The notes beneath the pieces are model-generated. The model ran no database searches and was not told the origin of the DNA. It saw only the letters and a program-made list of their open reading frames with translations. This document shows, in pieces, positions 43,960 to 55,480 of a stretch of DNA of 64,000 bases (position 1 is the first letter of the stretch; every line of letters starts with the position of its first letter). The translations under genes and the position numbers were made by a program. This stretch comes from Phyllostachys edulis (taxonomy: Eukaryota; Streptophyta; Magnoliopsida; Poales; Poaceae), in contig CM070548.1 of NCBI GenBank assembly GCA_036346405.1, forward strand, positions 72,449,739 through 72,513,738, given 5' to 3'.

Positions 43960-45476
43960 AGACAAGTCTGGTGAAGGAATGGGAGGTAGATACAAAAAAG
44001 AAGTGGAATCTGTGGAAGAAGTAGGGTGTGTAGAAGGATGATAAAAGAAAGGTCGACTCTCATCAAAAGTCACATCACGAGAGATGCGAATGCGACGTGT
44101 TGAGGGATCATAGCAACAATAGCCCTTATGCTCAAGACTATAACCCAGAAAAACACACTCAACTGACTAACGGCTCAGCTTTGCGCGCTCACAAGGTGCT
44201 AAAAAGGACATAACAGACACAACCAAAAACACGAAGATGAGCATAGCGAACAGGTGCTCTGCACAGGTCCTCTCCAGGATACTTGCCCTGAAGCTTGGAA
44301 GAGGGCTGACAGTTGATAAGATAGACTATCGTAGAGACTGCTTCCCCCCAGAAGTGAGAGGGAACAAATGAGTAAATAAGAAGAGTACGAGCAGTCTCAA
44401 TGATGTGACGGTGCTTGCGCTCAGCAACACCATTCTGAGCATGAGCACTAGGACACGAGAGCTGATGAAGTGTATCATCAGAAGAAAGAAACTGACAAAA
44501 AGCTGATGAAAGATACTCACTCTCCTCCAGAGTCAGAACGAAAAACACGAATGGTAGAAGAGAATTGAGTATGAACCATCTGAGCAAAAGATTGATAGAT
44601 AGAAATCAACTACGAATGGTGTTTCATGAAGTAGATCCAAGTGTATCGAGTATGATCATCAATGAAGATGACATAGTAACTGTGACCACCCTTCGAAGCA
44701 AAAGGAGAGGGGCCCCAAACATCCGAATGAACCAAATCAAAGTGACGATCAAAGCGAAAAATGCTGGAAGGATATGGGAGTTGTACTTACTTGTCAAGTC
44801 TACAACCCTTGCACTGAAAATTTGTGTCAATGGAAACAGGACCAAGAACACCGTAATGAATCAAGATAGAGAGACGTGAGCCACAAAAGTGCCTCAAGCG
44901 ATGATGCCATTGAGGGAAAGATTGGCAAATAGAAGTAGATGCAGAAGGACAAGGGGTAGATGAACCAACAAAAGAGGGTGAAGGAATAAGGACAGGAGCA
45001 GTACCAGAAATGGAGGATAAAGGAAGACTCAGACGATCAAGAACATAGAGCCATGTAGAACCTCTCTAACGATGACTTGTACCAATGACAACTCTTGTTC
45101 AACGATCTTGCACAAAACAGGAGCTATCGTCAAACTCAACAAAATAGTCCATATCTGTGAGTTGCCCGACAGAGATGAGATTCATGGAGAGCGTGGGGAC
45201 AAGTGAGACATCTGAATCTATGAAGTGAGAAGTGAAAAGAGTCCCTTGATGAGTGATCGTGCATGGCGTTTCATTAGCTGTCTGAATCTTGATACCTTGC
45301 ACAGCAAGACGACATGATATGAGCTGAGTTGCATCAGATGTCACATGGAAAGAAGCCCATGAATCCAATATCCATGGGAGTGAAGCACCTGACACAGGAC
45401 ATGATGGTGCAGTCAATCTGGTGGACGCACTGGAAGATGCTTGCAGTTGACACAACTGGGCCTGACGATTTCTCAT
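43960..45476 (-). pseudogene. Outer Copia protease and integrase remnant
   Basis: The minus strand opens MRNRQAQLCQLQ near 45476. The protease core is WILDSWASFHVTSD, with tryptophan in place of the catalytic DSG glycine. GAG-pre-integrase and zinc-binding residues lie near 44820-44900. The integrase has HSDVWGPSP, RSDSGGE and AQNGVAERKHRHI. The downstream part (FWGEAVSTIVYLIN, HLRVFGCVCYVL) leads to ISRDVTFDESRPFFYHP at 44050. There are multiple stops. Confidence 0.9.
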
Positions 45477-46489
45477 CTAAGTCTGAATCTGACCAAACTG
45501 AGTTGCACAACACTATACAACATTAATAGGAATAGAGCAAGCAATAGCATCATCACCTCGAATAGGTCTAGGACCAAGAATGCCATCAAGAGCCATGATA
45601 TGATCTAGTACACTAACACTGGACAACAACCTCAGCAGTAGCAATAGCAAGAGATCATAATCCACAGCACAAGTTAACAGTAGCAAGACAACAACAATAA
45701 TACTGAGAAGCAGCATAATAGCATCAATATGGAGCAAAGGCAAGCAATACCGGAGAGAGTACCAACGCGCAGAGCAAGCTGGAGAGAGTACCACCTCCAG
45801 ACAATGGCTCGGCACAGAGCAAGGTCTTGGCACAGAGCAAGCTGGAGAGAGTACCACCTCCAAGCGATGGCTTGGCGCCGAGCAAGGTCTTGGCACAGAG
45901 CAAGCTGGAAAGAGTAAAACACAGAGCAAGGTCTTGGCGATGGCTCCACCTCCAGGCAATAAATCGGGACCACCTCCAGGCGATGGCTCGGCGCAGTCGT
46001 AGAGCAAGCAGGAGTGGGCTCAGATCTTGGCTCGATGTAGAGCAAGGTCCGAGCAGGAGCGGGAGTCGAGCTTCGAGTTAGATCCAGCGTAGATCAAGAT
46101 GAAGATGAGGCATGGGCATCGAGCTAGGAAGATCCGGCACAAATCAAGGCCCGAGCAGGAGCGGGCGTCGAGCTACGAAATCGATCTGGCGCAGATCAAG
46201 ACGAAGATGAGGCGCGGGCGTCGAGCTTCGAGCTTGATCCGAATCTGGTGCGACGAGGAAGATCCAGCACAGGGACACGACAATGAGGAAGATGAGGCGC
46301 GGGCGTCGAGCTCGATCTTGCACGACGAGGAAGATTCGGTGCGGCTACCAATAGCTTCGAGCTTGATCCGGCGTGAGGCAGAGGCTACGAGGCGGTGGCC
46401 CGGGCAAGAGCCTGCCGGCCCATGACGGCGGAGATAACACACAATAGATAATGGGATTTTCTTATGGAAATAGGATTAGGGTTGGAGAA
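45477..46489 (-). other. Outer Copia leader with repeats, no gag
   Basis: Between the primer site and the protease there is no recognisable gag. Instead the plus strand shows repeats: AGCAAGCTGGA(G/A)AGAG at 45773, 45837 and 45899 (period 62-64 bp), and GAGC..GGGC(G/A)TCGAGCT-type units at 46050-46320. A short frame MALDGILGPRPIRGDD on the minus strand near 45600 may be a gag start. Confidence 0.6.
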
Positions 46490-46501
46490 GCTTTGATACC
46501 A
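46490..46501 (-). other. Outer Copia primer binding site
   Basis: The reverse strand reads TGGTATCAAAGC directly inside the 5' LTR, matching initiator tRNA-Met with one difference. Confidence 0.85.
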
Positions 46502-46666
46502 TGTTAGAAAATATAGCGACTAGGGTTTTGCTATTCACAATTATGCATCTTATTCATTAATGAGAGGGTATATATAAAGAAGATACATGGATCTTATGGG
46601 CTACATGGGCCACACAAGCTAAGAGAGAGAGAAAGAAAGAATATACAACCAACACTACTCTTAACA
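46502..46666 (-). repeat. Outer Copia 5' LTR (165 bp)
   Basis: TGTTAGAAAATAT...CTCTTAACA, followed by the target duplication ATTAA. Confidence 0.9.
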
Positions 46667-46802
46667 ATTAATACATCCACTAAAGCATCCTGCTAAGTGC
46701 TAACTCAACAATTTGTAGATCAACAGGAGGAAAACTATTTTTACAAATTTCTATAGCTACCAAGTCTTGTGTTTGAACTTGAAAACAATGGAGGTGGCTT
46801 AG

Positions 46803-47148
46803 TTAGTCGTCTGCATTCTCGAGGGCACAGTTAACAATGCCAACTGGCAGCACAAGTACTCGCCCATTCTCCAGGGCAAAGAGATCTGCAGTATTTGGCA
46901 AATTTCTCAGTCACCAGCATCGTCCCCTTTGGCATTCAAACACCTGATATCTGTGAAAGTTCATTAGTAAGAAAAGTTGGACATGTTTTTTTTTTGCATA
47001 AAGTTGTACTCACAAAATGCTAACAAATTGTTAAGAGCTCATTGTTACACATTATACCTGTGGTACTCGATATAGCGGGTAAAACAATGCCCCTGGTTTA
47101 GTTCGTTGTCGGGAAGCGGAAGTCAGCAGGTGCTGTTTTCAACTCAAT
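46803..47148 (-). pseudogene. COX6b-like (cytochrome c oxidase subunit 6b) pseudogene, last two exons
   Basis: An exon at 47058-47148 on the minus strand encodes IELKTAPADFRFPTTN. A TAA replaces the following glutamine codon, and an extra GG shifts the frame; restored by eye it would read on into TRHCFTRYIEYH. It ends CAG|GTATAAT. The next exon (46943 to 46803) starts after ATATCAG and gives RCLNAKGDDAGD. It then has a 2-base loss before FAKYCRSLCPGEW and ends at TAA 46803-46805. The intact protein is a small intermembrane-space subunit of mitochondrial complex IV with CX9C and CX10C cysteine pairs. The expected splice sites survive, so this decayed in place and is not a processed copy. Confidence 0.8.
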
Positions 47149-48120
47149 CTGACAGATTATAAAAAGAAGAAACTTGCGAGGGTGAGAAATGGACAAACAA
47201 CACAGCGAAAGTAATCAGACTAGGTAGGAAATGAGAAGAAAACACCTTTATGGAAGGTAATGTAAAAAGTGGAAGCAATGAAATAAAGTGTTTATACATG
47301 ACAGTAAAGGTTTCAGAAAGAAAAACATGGATGAACTGTATTATTAAGATAGGTCTATTAGTTTAACCATACTTAAATACCAGCTTAGCTCAACAGCAAC
47401 CAGACTTTTGTTCGCTAAGCATAGGAAAATCAGTTCTCCATTGACTTGAAGTGGGAAAAACACTTGCAGATGCTAAAAAATGAAATGCATTGTCTAAGCA
47501 GTAAGCATGGTGATAAAACTAGACTGTTACAACCTTAAATGATACTCGACAGTCACCTTTAACCGAAAGACATAGAGAAGAATATATGGAGGCGGACAGC
47601 AAGATAATAGCAAAAGCAGTTTCTTCAAAACGTCTAGAAAGTTAGAGAAGAAGGCACAGAGTATTATTGAAATTTATTTTGTACACACCAGATGAACCCT
47701 GGATTAGTCTCAAATAATTTAGTGACACGATATCTCCAGTAATAAATCACAACAATCAATCGAGGATATATCATTATGTGATTCTGACATACAAAGACTA
47801 TTAAAAGATGATCCAAAATATATTCGTTCTTTTTCGCTGCTCCCAAGAATATGTTGATCAAATATTTTACTATAGTTTTTCCTTCGGCGAAAATTAATAC
47901 AAGCGCTGGCGGCGACCAAATGGCGATTGCGGGAAGCCACGGTCGGAGGTAATAGAAGACTCCAGAAGGATCGCGTACGCACCGATCGGCCAACTCAGGG
48001 AGAGGAGGAGGATTGCCAGCCGACGTCGCGCGGTGGAGCGGAGGAGGTCGCGACGGTGGCGGTGGAGGAGTTGGCGTGGACCCTTGGTCAACCCCGATGG
48101 CTTAAGGCTTGTAACTAAAG
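47149..48120. other. Upstream region of the COX6b-like pseudogene
   Basis: AT-rich intron-like sequence to about 47880. Then a GC-rich block (47890-48110) reads on the minus strand as proline- and serine-rich coding-like sequence. This could be the remains of the 5' exon or UTR, but no splice pairing was established. Confidence 0.4.
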
Positions 48121-49448
48121 TAGCGTAGGTGTGTAGATGCTGGGCTTCCCAGCCCAGGATAGCCGAAATGTTGGGCAAGGTGTAACCGGGGCTCTTCTGG
48201 CCCAGCCCAACCCAGCAAATCCAATTATCCAAATGTGTAGTAGTTGTTGTAGTAGGCTACAGATACAGTTGTGCTGGTCTGACAGAGCTGGTCCGGGCAA
48301 TCCGCTATTTGATGGCCTGACCGAGTAAGATGTATCAGTGTAATCGGAATTTTGGTTTCGACTCACGATGGCTAGGTGCAGCGCTGCGGATCCACCCGTG
48401 TGAGGTCGGCTGCGCCGCGAGCGTTCCGGTGCGCCACGGCCTACCCCGCCGCTTGGGGGCGGCCGTGCGGGGTTGCAGGCCCATGCGCGGCTCACGCTAT
48501 GTTTTGATACCCAGCCCAGTCGCGTACCGTTTCCTCGGCTCGTCCGTACTATGTCTGCCGCGTGCCAGAGGCGCGGCCAGCCTCTGGTCGTGCGCCGCGT
48601 GCTCCACCTCTACAGGGTTGTAGGTCGTTGTGCCGTGCAACGCTGGACTCCGAGCCCAACTTGGAAGGGAGTGATGCTAATTAGCTGGATCCAGACTGTC
48701 CGCATTACCACAGAGGGGTACTACGTGCACACCAACATAAGTCTGCTACAGTAGTGTTCTAGTGCGGCTCCGACTCGGGCTTCCCCGCATGGTGCTGCCG
48801 CCGCTCGCCCCCTGCTGCTGGTGCGCTGCTGGCATCGCCCCCCTGGTTCAGCCCGGTTGCAGCTCGGTCTGCTGCGCGGCCGTTGGTGCTTGGCCCCCCC
48901 ACTTCCCTCTTCTATCTCTATTTTGGTTTCATGCTTTAAGCTTGCTTTTATTATCTTACTGAAATCTGCATGTTTCTATTGTCTTACTGAAATCTGCATT
49001 TTTCAGTTATTTGCACTGTTAAACTCTATTTCCTGTTTGCATACTCAGAAACCTACATTTCCATGGGAATTTTACATGTATCGCAAACTTGATATGCCTT
49101 TGTGATTACCTACCATATGGAACTCTTCTGGCAATTACTTCATATGTATTAAGAAATTCTTTGAGAACCTGCTCTAGCAAAGCTGTTTTTGGAATTTGTA
49201 TATCTGCATTATCTGTGCTACTGATAAGATGTAGCTCTAGCTAATCCATGTTGCTAAGACGTGATTACATACTATGCAAACCTATTGCAGGATGTTATAA
49301 ATTCCCATTTAGTTGTTGATCGTCGTATGGATTAGGTTCTATGCATATACATACACAGTTTTTTTGTGAATCATTCTTTTATATTTGGTGTTGTTATTTC
49401 AGGAAAACAAAAAAAGGTACATAATATACACTATATTGTGTTAGCATG
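48121..49448. other. Unassigned sequence between pseudogene and Gypsy element
   Basis: GC-rich stretches at 48360-48660 and 48760-48900 are open on the plus strand but match nothing I recognise. From 48950 the sequence is AT-rich and non-coding. A short inverted phrase GGGCTTCCCAGCCCAG near 48140 sits upstream of the pseudogene. Confidence 0.4.
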
Positions 49449-49453
49449 GTGTC

Positions 49454-50159
49454 TGTCGATGATCGAGTCGTCGATCTTACGAAATAAAAGAGGAAAATGA
49501 CGTGAAGTATCTTGGGATAGAATGGAGGCCGCTCTTTATTGATATGAACTAGATTTACAAGACCTGACTAGGGACTACCCCTAAATACACTGAATGTGAG
49601 GAATGTTAAACTAAGTAATCAGGCTTAGAATGTGAGTCTAAGACTGAATGCCTTGCTTCTAATTCCACTGCTTAGGCTTCTGTGTTTGTCGTCTCGTGTT
49701 CTGTTGTTGTTGTTCCCCGTTCCTTTGTCTTCTGCGCTCCACCCTTAAATAACTTCCGAAGAGGTGGTAATTACTCCTGGAGAAGGCGTCCATGGTGAAA
49801 CGTTACGACTGGTCGGAACGGTAAGGCAGTTAACAATGTGCCAACTACTTTGCGGTTGTCTGTGAGATGCTTAACCGTAGAGCAGTTAATTGTCAGTATC
49901 TTAGGATTATATCATCGCACGGTTTGAAACATATAACACGTGTTCCATTCATCATACGGTAAGAAATAACAGTTCATAGCTTTCCCGAGCAGCTATCTGG
50001 TCGGAGCCTAGGCACAAAGCCTTGTCCGACCAGGATACCCATCGTGTAACCTCTGGAATCCTCACGACCAGTGAGGTCGTTAACCTTAGGGGTTATGACC
50101 ATGAAGACATATGGTCTTCTATGCATTAAATTAATACATAGAGGTTTTAATCCTCGTCA
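49454..50159 (-). repeat. Tat element 3' LTR (706 bp)
   Basis: TGTCGATGATCGAGTCG...AATCCTCGTCA. Contains a hairpin CTGGTCGGA...TCCGACCAG near 49997-50032. About 36 bp near 49818-49860 are absent from the other LTR. Confidence 0.9.
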
Positions 50160-50176
50160 GCTAGCCCCCGAACTTT
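50160..50176 (-). other. Tat element polypurine tract
   Basis: The minus strand reads AAAGTTCGGGGGCTAGC directly before the 3' LTR. This purine-rich tract is the expected plus-strand primer. Confidence 0.7.
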
Positions 50177-50549
50177 AAATGAACAGGTCGTGCGTATACC
50201 TTCTTCCGATGAAGTCGTATCGGGCAGACCCCCATTTAATCTCATGATATACGAGATAGTTTGTATTCACTTTAAAGTTGAGAACTTGCCTTGGGAACCG
50301 AAGAGTTTTTCTGTCCATTGAACAAAAAAGAAGCTTTTGCCCATTGGACTTTTATGGGAAACTTCCGATCGTAATTTAAAGATCTGAAGCTATAAAATCC
50401 CCATCGCTGGGCTTTTAGAATTTTTATGCTTCCAAATCCCCTTTTGATCCCCTTCAGCTTATTGCCAAGAAAAATCCTTTAGACCTCTTTCTTGTTCTTT
50501 CGACCACAAAGCCTCCTACGACCACTACTCATCCTTGAGGATTTTCATC

Positions 50550-53405
50550 ATGTCGGAGCAAATCACGAAGTGGTTGCCTTCGGAATTGAGCAAGAAAAAG
50601 CTTGAGGCGTTGGAGAAAATCGGGATGCTCCCAAACAAGAATCTGATCAAATGGAGATCGACGATCGGAGAGCACTTTCCGAGTTGCGAAGATGGGAAAA
50701 TCCCTGTTTTCCTCGCCTACATCGAATGTAGGCTGAGGTTGCCGGTACACAAATTCCTCCTCCGCGTTCTTGAGTATTACGGGGTGTAACTGGTAAATTT
50801 GGCTCCGAATTCCATCGCCAATATCAGTATTTTCACTTATTTGTGTGAGGCATACCTGGAAGTGCCACCGAATTTGAGGCTCTTCAGGTATTTCTACCGA
50901 ATGGTGATGGGGAGATCCACGGCGACTCTCAGAGAATGTACATTGTGTCTTCACGATGGGAAGACCGACGAGTACATCCACATGTACTCGAAATCCTCGT
51001 GGTCGTCATGGAAGAAGAACTGGTTCTACATGATGGTTACGAGAGACGATGGCCTCTACTTCACCGGAATTAGAGCAAATGAAAATCCCAAGTGGAGGAA
51101 GATCGTGGAGAAGGCAGGGGTGGTCGGAAGATGGGTGGATGCCATCTACGACCTGCGAGTCAAGGGCTTGACTTCGACATGTGGTGAGGATTTCACCAAG
51201 CGCCGATTAGCCCTCCAAGCTCCTGACTCATTCCCTACTTTGGTCCATTGGTCGCGATGAAGCTATCTCAGGAGGTGGTAAGTCTTTGAGAAAAGCTCCG
51301 ACCAGTATATTTTATTTGATTATCGTAATGCCTTAAAATCTACCATTATTTTCTTTTCTTGTAAAGCCCTTTCTCCTAAGGAAGTCAGAGAGCGGATCAG
51401 GCTGATCTGCGCTGGGGAGCCTGGTGAAAAGGCTACATTCCCGAGATCTTGGCAATAGTTTCTGCCGAAGAAAAACTGGCAAGGCTTAAGGTAGACAATC
51501 AAAATTTTGTTTTATCATGTATACATATTCTCCGATTAGATTTTTTATCATGCTCTATTTTTGTAGTCGGTCAGATTGCCAATCACACAAACTGGTGAGG
51601 ATAAACATCCCACCGTGGTTCCGACCGACTCGTGCCCGGATGCACTGGAAGAAGATGAATCTCCCGAGGTAATAGAGTGTTTTTATATGTACTTTAGATA
51701 AAAGATTTCATCACCCAATCAAATTCGTTTTTTGATTTAGGTGGAGAAGGCTGAAGGCCCGCAGAGCGTAACTGCGGAGGCCGTAGACTCTAGGCTGGTC
51801 ATTCATGACCTTACAATTGTTACTGAAACAACTGATTTGGATGTTGATGAAACTACTCCCTCCGACCTGATGGTCAAGAATGCAATCCTTGATGAACTGA
51901 TCGAGGACATTGCTTCCGTTATCTTGTTAGAGGATGTGAGTAGTTTAATCAACCCTGCCAGTTCGGAACCGGCGAATTTGGTTGAGAAGAAAAGGAAAGC
52001 TGGCGGTACAGAATTTACTCTACCGTGTTTCAAAGTCAAATCCAGGAAATTAACTAAGTATGTACAAATGAAAGAGGTCGTATGTGTGCATACCTTTAAT
52101 AGTTTCTTGATGATTTGGTGTTTTGAACTCCCCTTCTTTGTTTTGTATAGGTCTTTTGGTGTTCCGGTTGCTTCCGACCGGATCCTTCCTGAGGACCGTG
52201 CACACGGAGGTCCCGACTGTAACACTTCCCAGACGAGTTCCTGAGGATAAAGTGGTCGAAGAAGCCCCCGAGCAGGTGTCAAAGCCAACGATCGAGTTGG
52301 ATCCATTGGTGGTTATAACTCCTTCTGTAGAGGTAGATGCCCCTAAAGGCCCTCAACAGGTTCCGACCAATGTTGGTAATCCTTCTCAACCTGACAAGTT
52401 CTCTTTTCACCCCCGATTTATCGAGGATAAGGAGCTTGACGAGGGATGAGGAAAAATATCGGATCATCAAATCAAAATGCATCCTAATTCAATATTTGGC
52501 GGTTATAATGATTTGGCAATCCGGGTAAGTATCTACGACCAGTTTCATAGTCTCTCTTAAAATTTTATATAGGGAACTTAAAGAGGAAATGCTATTTGCG
52601 TAGCATCTGGTCGAGAAATTTGCTGTGGTCGGAGGACTAACCCAGCGGATTAAAGATTTAGAGCAAAAACACTCCGAATTGGAAAGTAAGAACTTTCCAC
52701 TTAACCTTTTTCTTTCTTCAATACTTTGTCCTTCTCTAATTATTCTCCCTTATCGTATTCGATAGATTTGGAGAAAATAAAAGAAGAAATCGTGGCCGAT
52801 AAAGCCAGAATAACTCTGCTTGAAGAAGAAAATCAAGCTAAGGACCGGTCGATTGCAGAGGCATCGACCAGGAATGAGACACTGAACAAGAGAATTGAAG
52901 GTAATAGGTCATAGACTTGACTTATTATCTCCCTCTAATCATGTTGTGCTTTACTACTTGTTTTACTCGTGTAGAGCAAACGAAAGCGCTGAACAGAACC
53001 GAAAAGGCTCTGGAATTTGAGTAGGGAAAGGAGGCAGCTCTTGTGAAGAATCTTGATGAAAAGATTCATGCTTTGAACAAGATGATCTTTGATATGGGAT
53101 CAGGATCAAGCATGCCTAATTTAAGAGATCCAATAAAGAAAATGAACTACATTGGCCAACTTCTAGGAGATCTCAGTGGTTTGTTCAAAACTACTTGAGA
53201 GAATTATACCCAGACTATGAAAGAAGGCGTTGCTACTGGAGTTAGTTTTGCGCTGGCAAAACTGAAGGCTTCCGACCCCTCTATTAATCTCCAAGCCGTT
53301 GAGGATGATTTCAACTGCCTGCCTGATGAGGCGACCAACCTTATGGAAGAACTTAGGCCACTTGGAGACAAAATTGTAGAGGAGATGGAGGTCGGATCTC
53401 CATGA
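50550..53405 (+). pseudogene. Antisense ORF of the Tat element (gypsy-type transposon protein), interrupted
   Basis: ATG at 50550 opens MSEQITKWLPSELS. The conserved block HKFLLRVLEYYGV, TAA 50787-50789 (glutamine expected), LVNLAPNSIANISIFTYLCEAYL and LRLFRYFYRM resembles the Pfam 'putative gypsy type transposon' family (PF04195, from memory). A second nonsense codon is TGA 51258-51260. GTAAGT at 51278 and acceptor-like TTTTCTTGTAAAG (to 51366) suggest introns, followed by further exon-like blocks at 51741-52056, 52151-52449, 52770-52905 and 53217-53405. The C-terminal half is coiled-coil-like (LEKIKEEIVADKARITLLEEE). AATAAAA near 53463 could serve for polyadenylation. Its function in these elements is unknown. 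Confidence 0.65.
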
Positions 53406-54404
53406 AGCAGTAATTAGTCTGGAGATATTCAAGAGTAGGACATTGTAATATAAGAATTGTAAATAAAACTTACCTTTGTGTCATCAACAATCATCTTTTT
53501 ATCCCGTTGACTTTATTTGAAATTCTCGTATACTCCCTAGTCCCTGACTACTTTGTAGTAGAAGAGCTTTACTAAACAAACAGTTAGCCAAGAAGGAGAA
53601 ATAAAAAGTCGAAACCATTGTTTTGAGGGTTTATACTGATCACAAGACAAAACTGATCGTAACAATACTAGTAAATCATTTTGGTCGGAACCAGTGTATG
53701 ATTTCGACTAGTTATAGATCTTTTGTTTGTCATAATCGAAATACCAAACAAAATTGTTTATGGTCGAAAAAAAGATTTGTTGTATTGACAAAAGTAGAAA
53801 TGCAAGAATGCATGCAAAAACGATAAGTGATCATATTTATATATACGACCCAAAACTGGTCGGAAAATACACCTAAGAATAGAAGATATAGAAAACATTT
53901 CGCAAAACGTGTTTCGCCTCAAGTCCGACCGGCAAAGAAGGATCGAAGAAAAGAACCGCCGCTAGGAAGCTCCTTCTAGCGGGCGTGACCACGCGTGAAA
54001 AAGGAGAGACTTCGACTAGGAGGTTTTTCATATCCCCACCAAGAATAAACGAGAGTAGAACAGATTTTTGAAATGAAGAAATATAGTCTTCATAATCTTA
54101 ATAGTATAAAGCACTACATGAAGTTTTTGTATTATGCTCTGCTTACTCAGATGGTCGCAAGATGGAATCATTCATGGAATGATCACGACTAGGACCTATA
54201 CAACAGATGACACGATGTCGCCAAAGAGTAACAGAGATCCCGGTAAAGGATATCTGAGAGAAAAATTGTCTTCTCCGACCATCTTAAACAACAACAATAG
54301 GTGACCAGAATATATGTATAGATATATAAACCATATCACTCGTCGAAAAGAAATGAATGAATGCATTAATGAAATGAAAAGAATTGAAATAATGTAAAAA
54401 AGAA
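53406..54404. other. Non-coding spacer within the Tat element
   Basis: AT-rich sequence between the converging antisense ORF and the integrase end. It contains four GGTCGGA/TCCGACC motifs (53683, 53858, 53924, 54274). Confidence 0.6.
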
Positions 54405-55480
54405 TTAGACATAGAACTTACACAATTGATCAATGTTCCAAGAATTTGACAAAACTTGCCCGTCCGACATGGCTAGTCGTACAGAACCTAGTCGGGTAAC
54501 TTTGACCACAGTGTAAGGACCTTCCCACTTGGGAGAAAGTTTGTTGCAATTTGCCTGATTCTGAATTTTTCTGAGAACCAGATCACTTACAGCAAGGCTA
54601 CGAGGTTGCACCTTACGACTATGGTACCTTCGCATGGCTTGTTAATATACTGCTGATCGTACCAGGGCTTGGTTTCTTCGTTCTTCAAGGAGATTGATAT
54701 CATCGAGTCGTCATTCATTCTGATTGCTTTCGTTGAAACAATCAGTTCGAGCAGAGCCAAGTTTTAGTTCTGGAGGAAGCATGGCTTCAGCACTATAAAC
54801 CAAGAAAAATGGTGTTTCACCGGTCGCCCAACTAGTCGTGGTTCGAACGGCCCATAATATAGACGGAAGTTCTTGAACCCAAGCTCCTGACCGTTTGATT
54901 AACTGGTCGAATACTCAGCGTTTGATCCCCTACATGATGATACCATTGGCTCACTCAACTGCTCCATTACTCTATGGATGAGTAACTGAAGCAAAATGAA
55001 CCTTGATACCAAGTTCGTCGCAGAATTCTTGGAATTGACCGCTTGAGAACTGGGCACCGTTGTCTGTGATTATACGACTAGGTACACCAAATCGTGTGAT
55101 CATATTTTTGTTAGAAATCTCTTAGCGGCCTCGCCAGTAGTTTTAACAATGTGCTCGGCTTCAATCCATTTTGTAAACGTGTCAATCATGACGAAAAGGA
55201 ATTCAAGCCCCGGTGCTCTTGGGAAAGGTCCCGAATATCCAAATTCCTAGGTTGCAAAAGGCCAAGAAAGAGGAATTGTTTGTAAAGCTTTGCCTACCGA
55301 TGTACTTGTCGGCTATGAAACCGACATTGTACGCGACTTCGTCACGCAGCTCTTTTGCATCATGAAGGGCGATTGGCTAGTAGTATCCTTGCTCAAGGCT
55401 TTCTGGACCGTTGTTCTCAGAGGAATGATGTGCTCCATGCACTCCTTCATGGATTTCTTGTTATCAACTTAATGCCATCC
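54405..55480 (-). pseudogene. Tat element integrase remnant
   Basis: The minus strand shows MITRFGVPSRIITDNGAQFSS near 55080-55110 and LGIKVHFASVTHP..NGAVE near 54970-55030, the second Asp and the Glu regions of the integrase core. The C-terminal part reads LPSILWAVRTTTSWATGETPFFLVY and NCNKLSPKWEGPYTVVKVTRLGSV. Many stops and a frameshift near 55115 are present. Confidence 0.8.

Larger units (their letters stand above)
14153..46666 (-). mobile_element. Outer Copia element, 32.5 kb with nested insertions
   Basis: LTRs at 14153-14301 and 46502-46666 share TGTTAGAAAATAT...CTCTTAAC. ATTAA flanks both ends (14148-14152, 46667-46671), which defines one insertion. On the minus strand the order is primer site, repeat-rich leader, protease, integrase, proline-rich linker, RT and RNase H, split by later insertions at 43959/39860, 39008/35922 and 35538/14685. 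About 70 codons between the RT end and RNase H are missing where the inner nest sits. Catalytic and stop mutations show it is dead. Confidence 0.9.
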
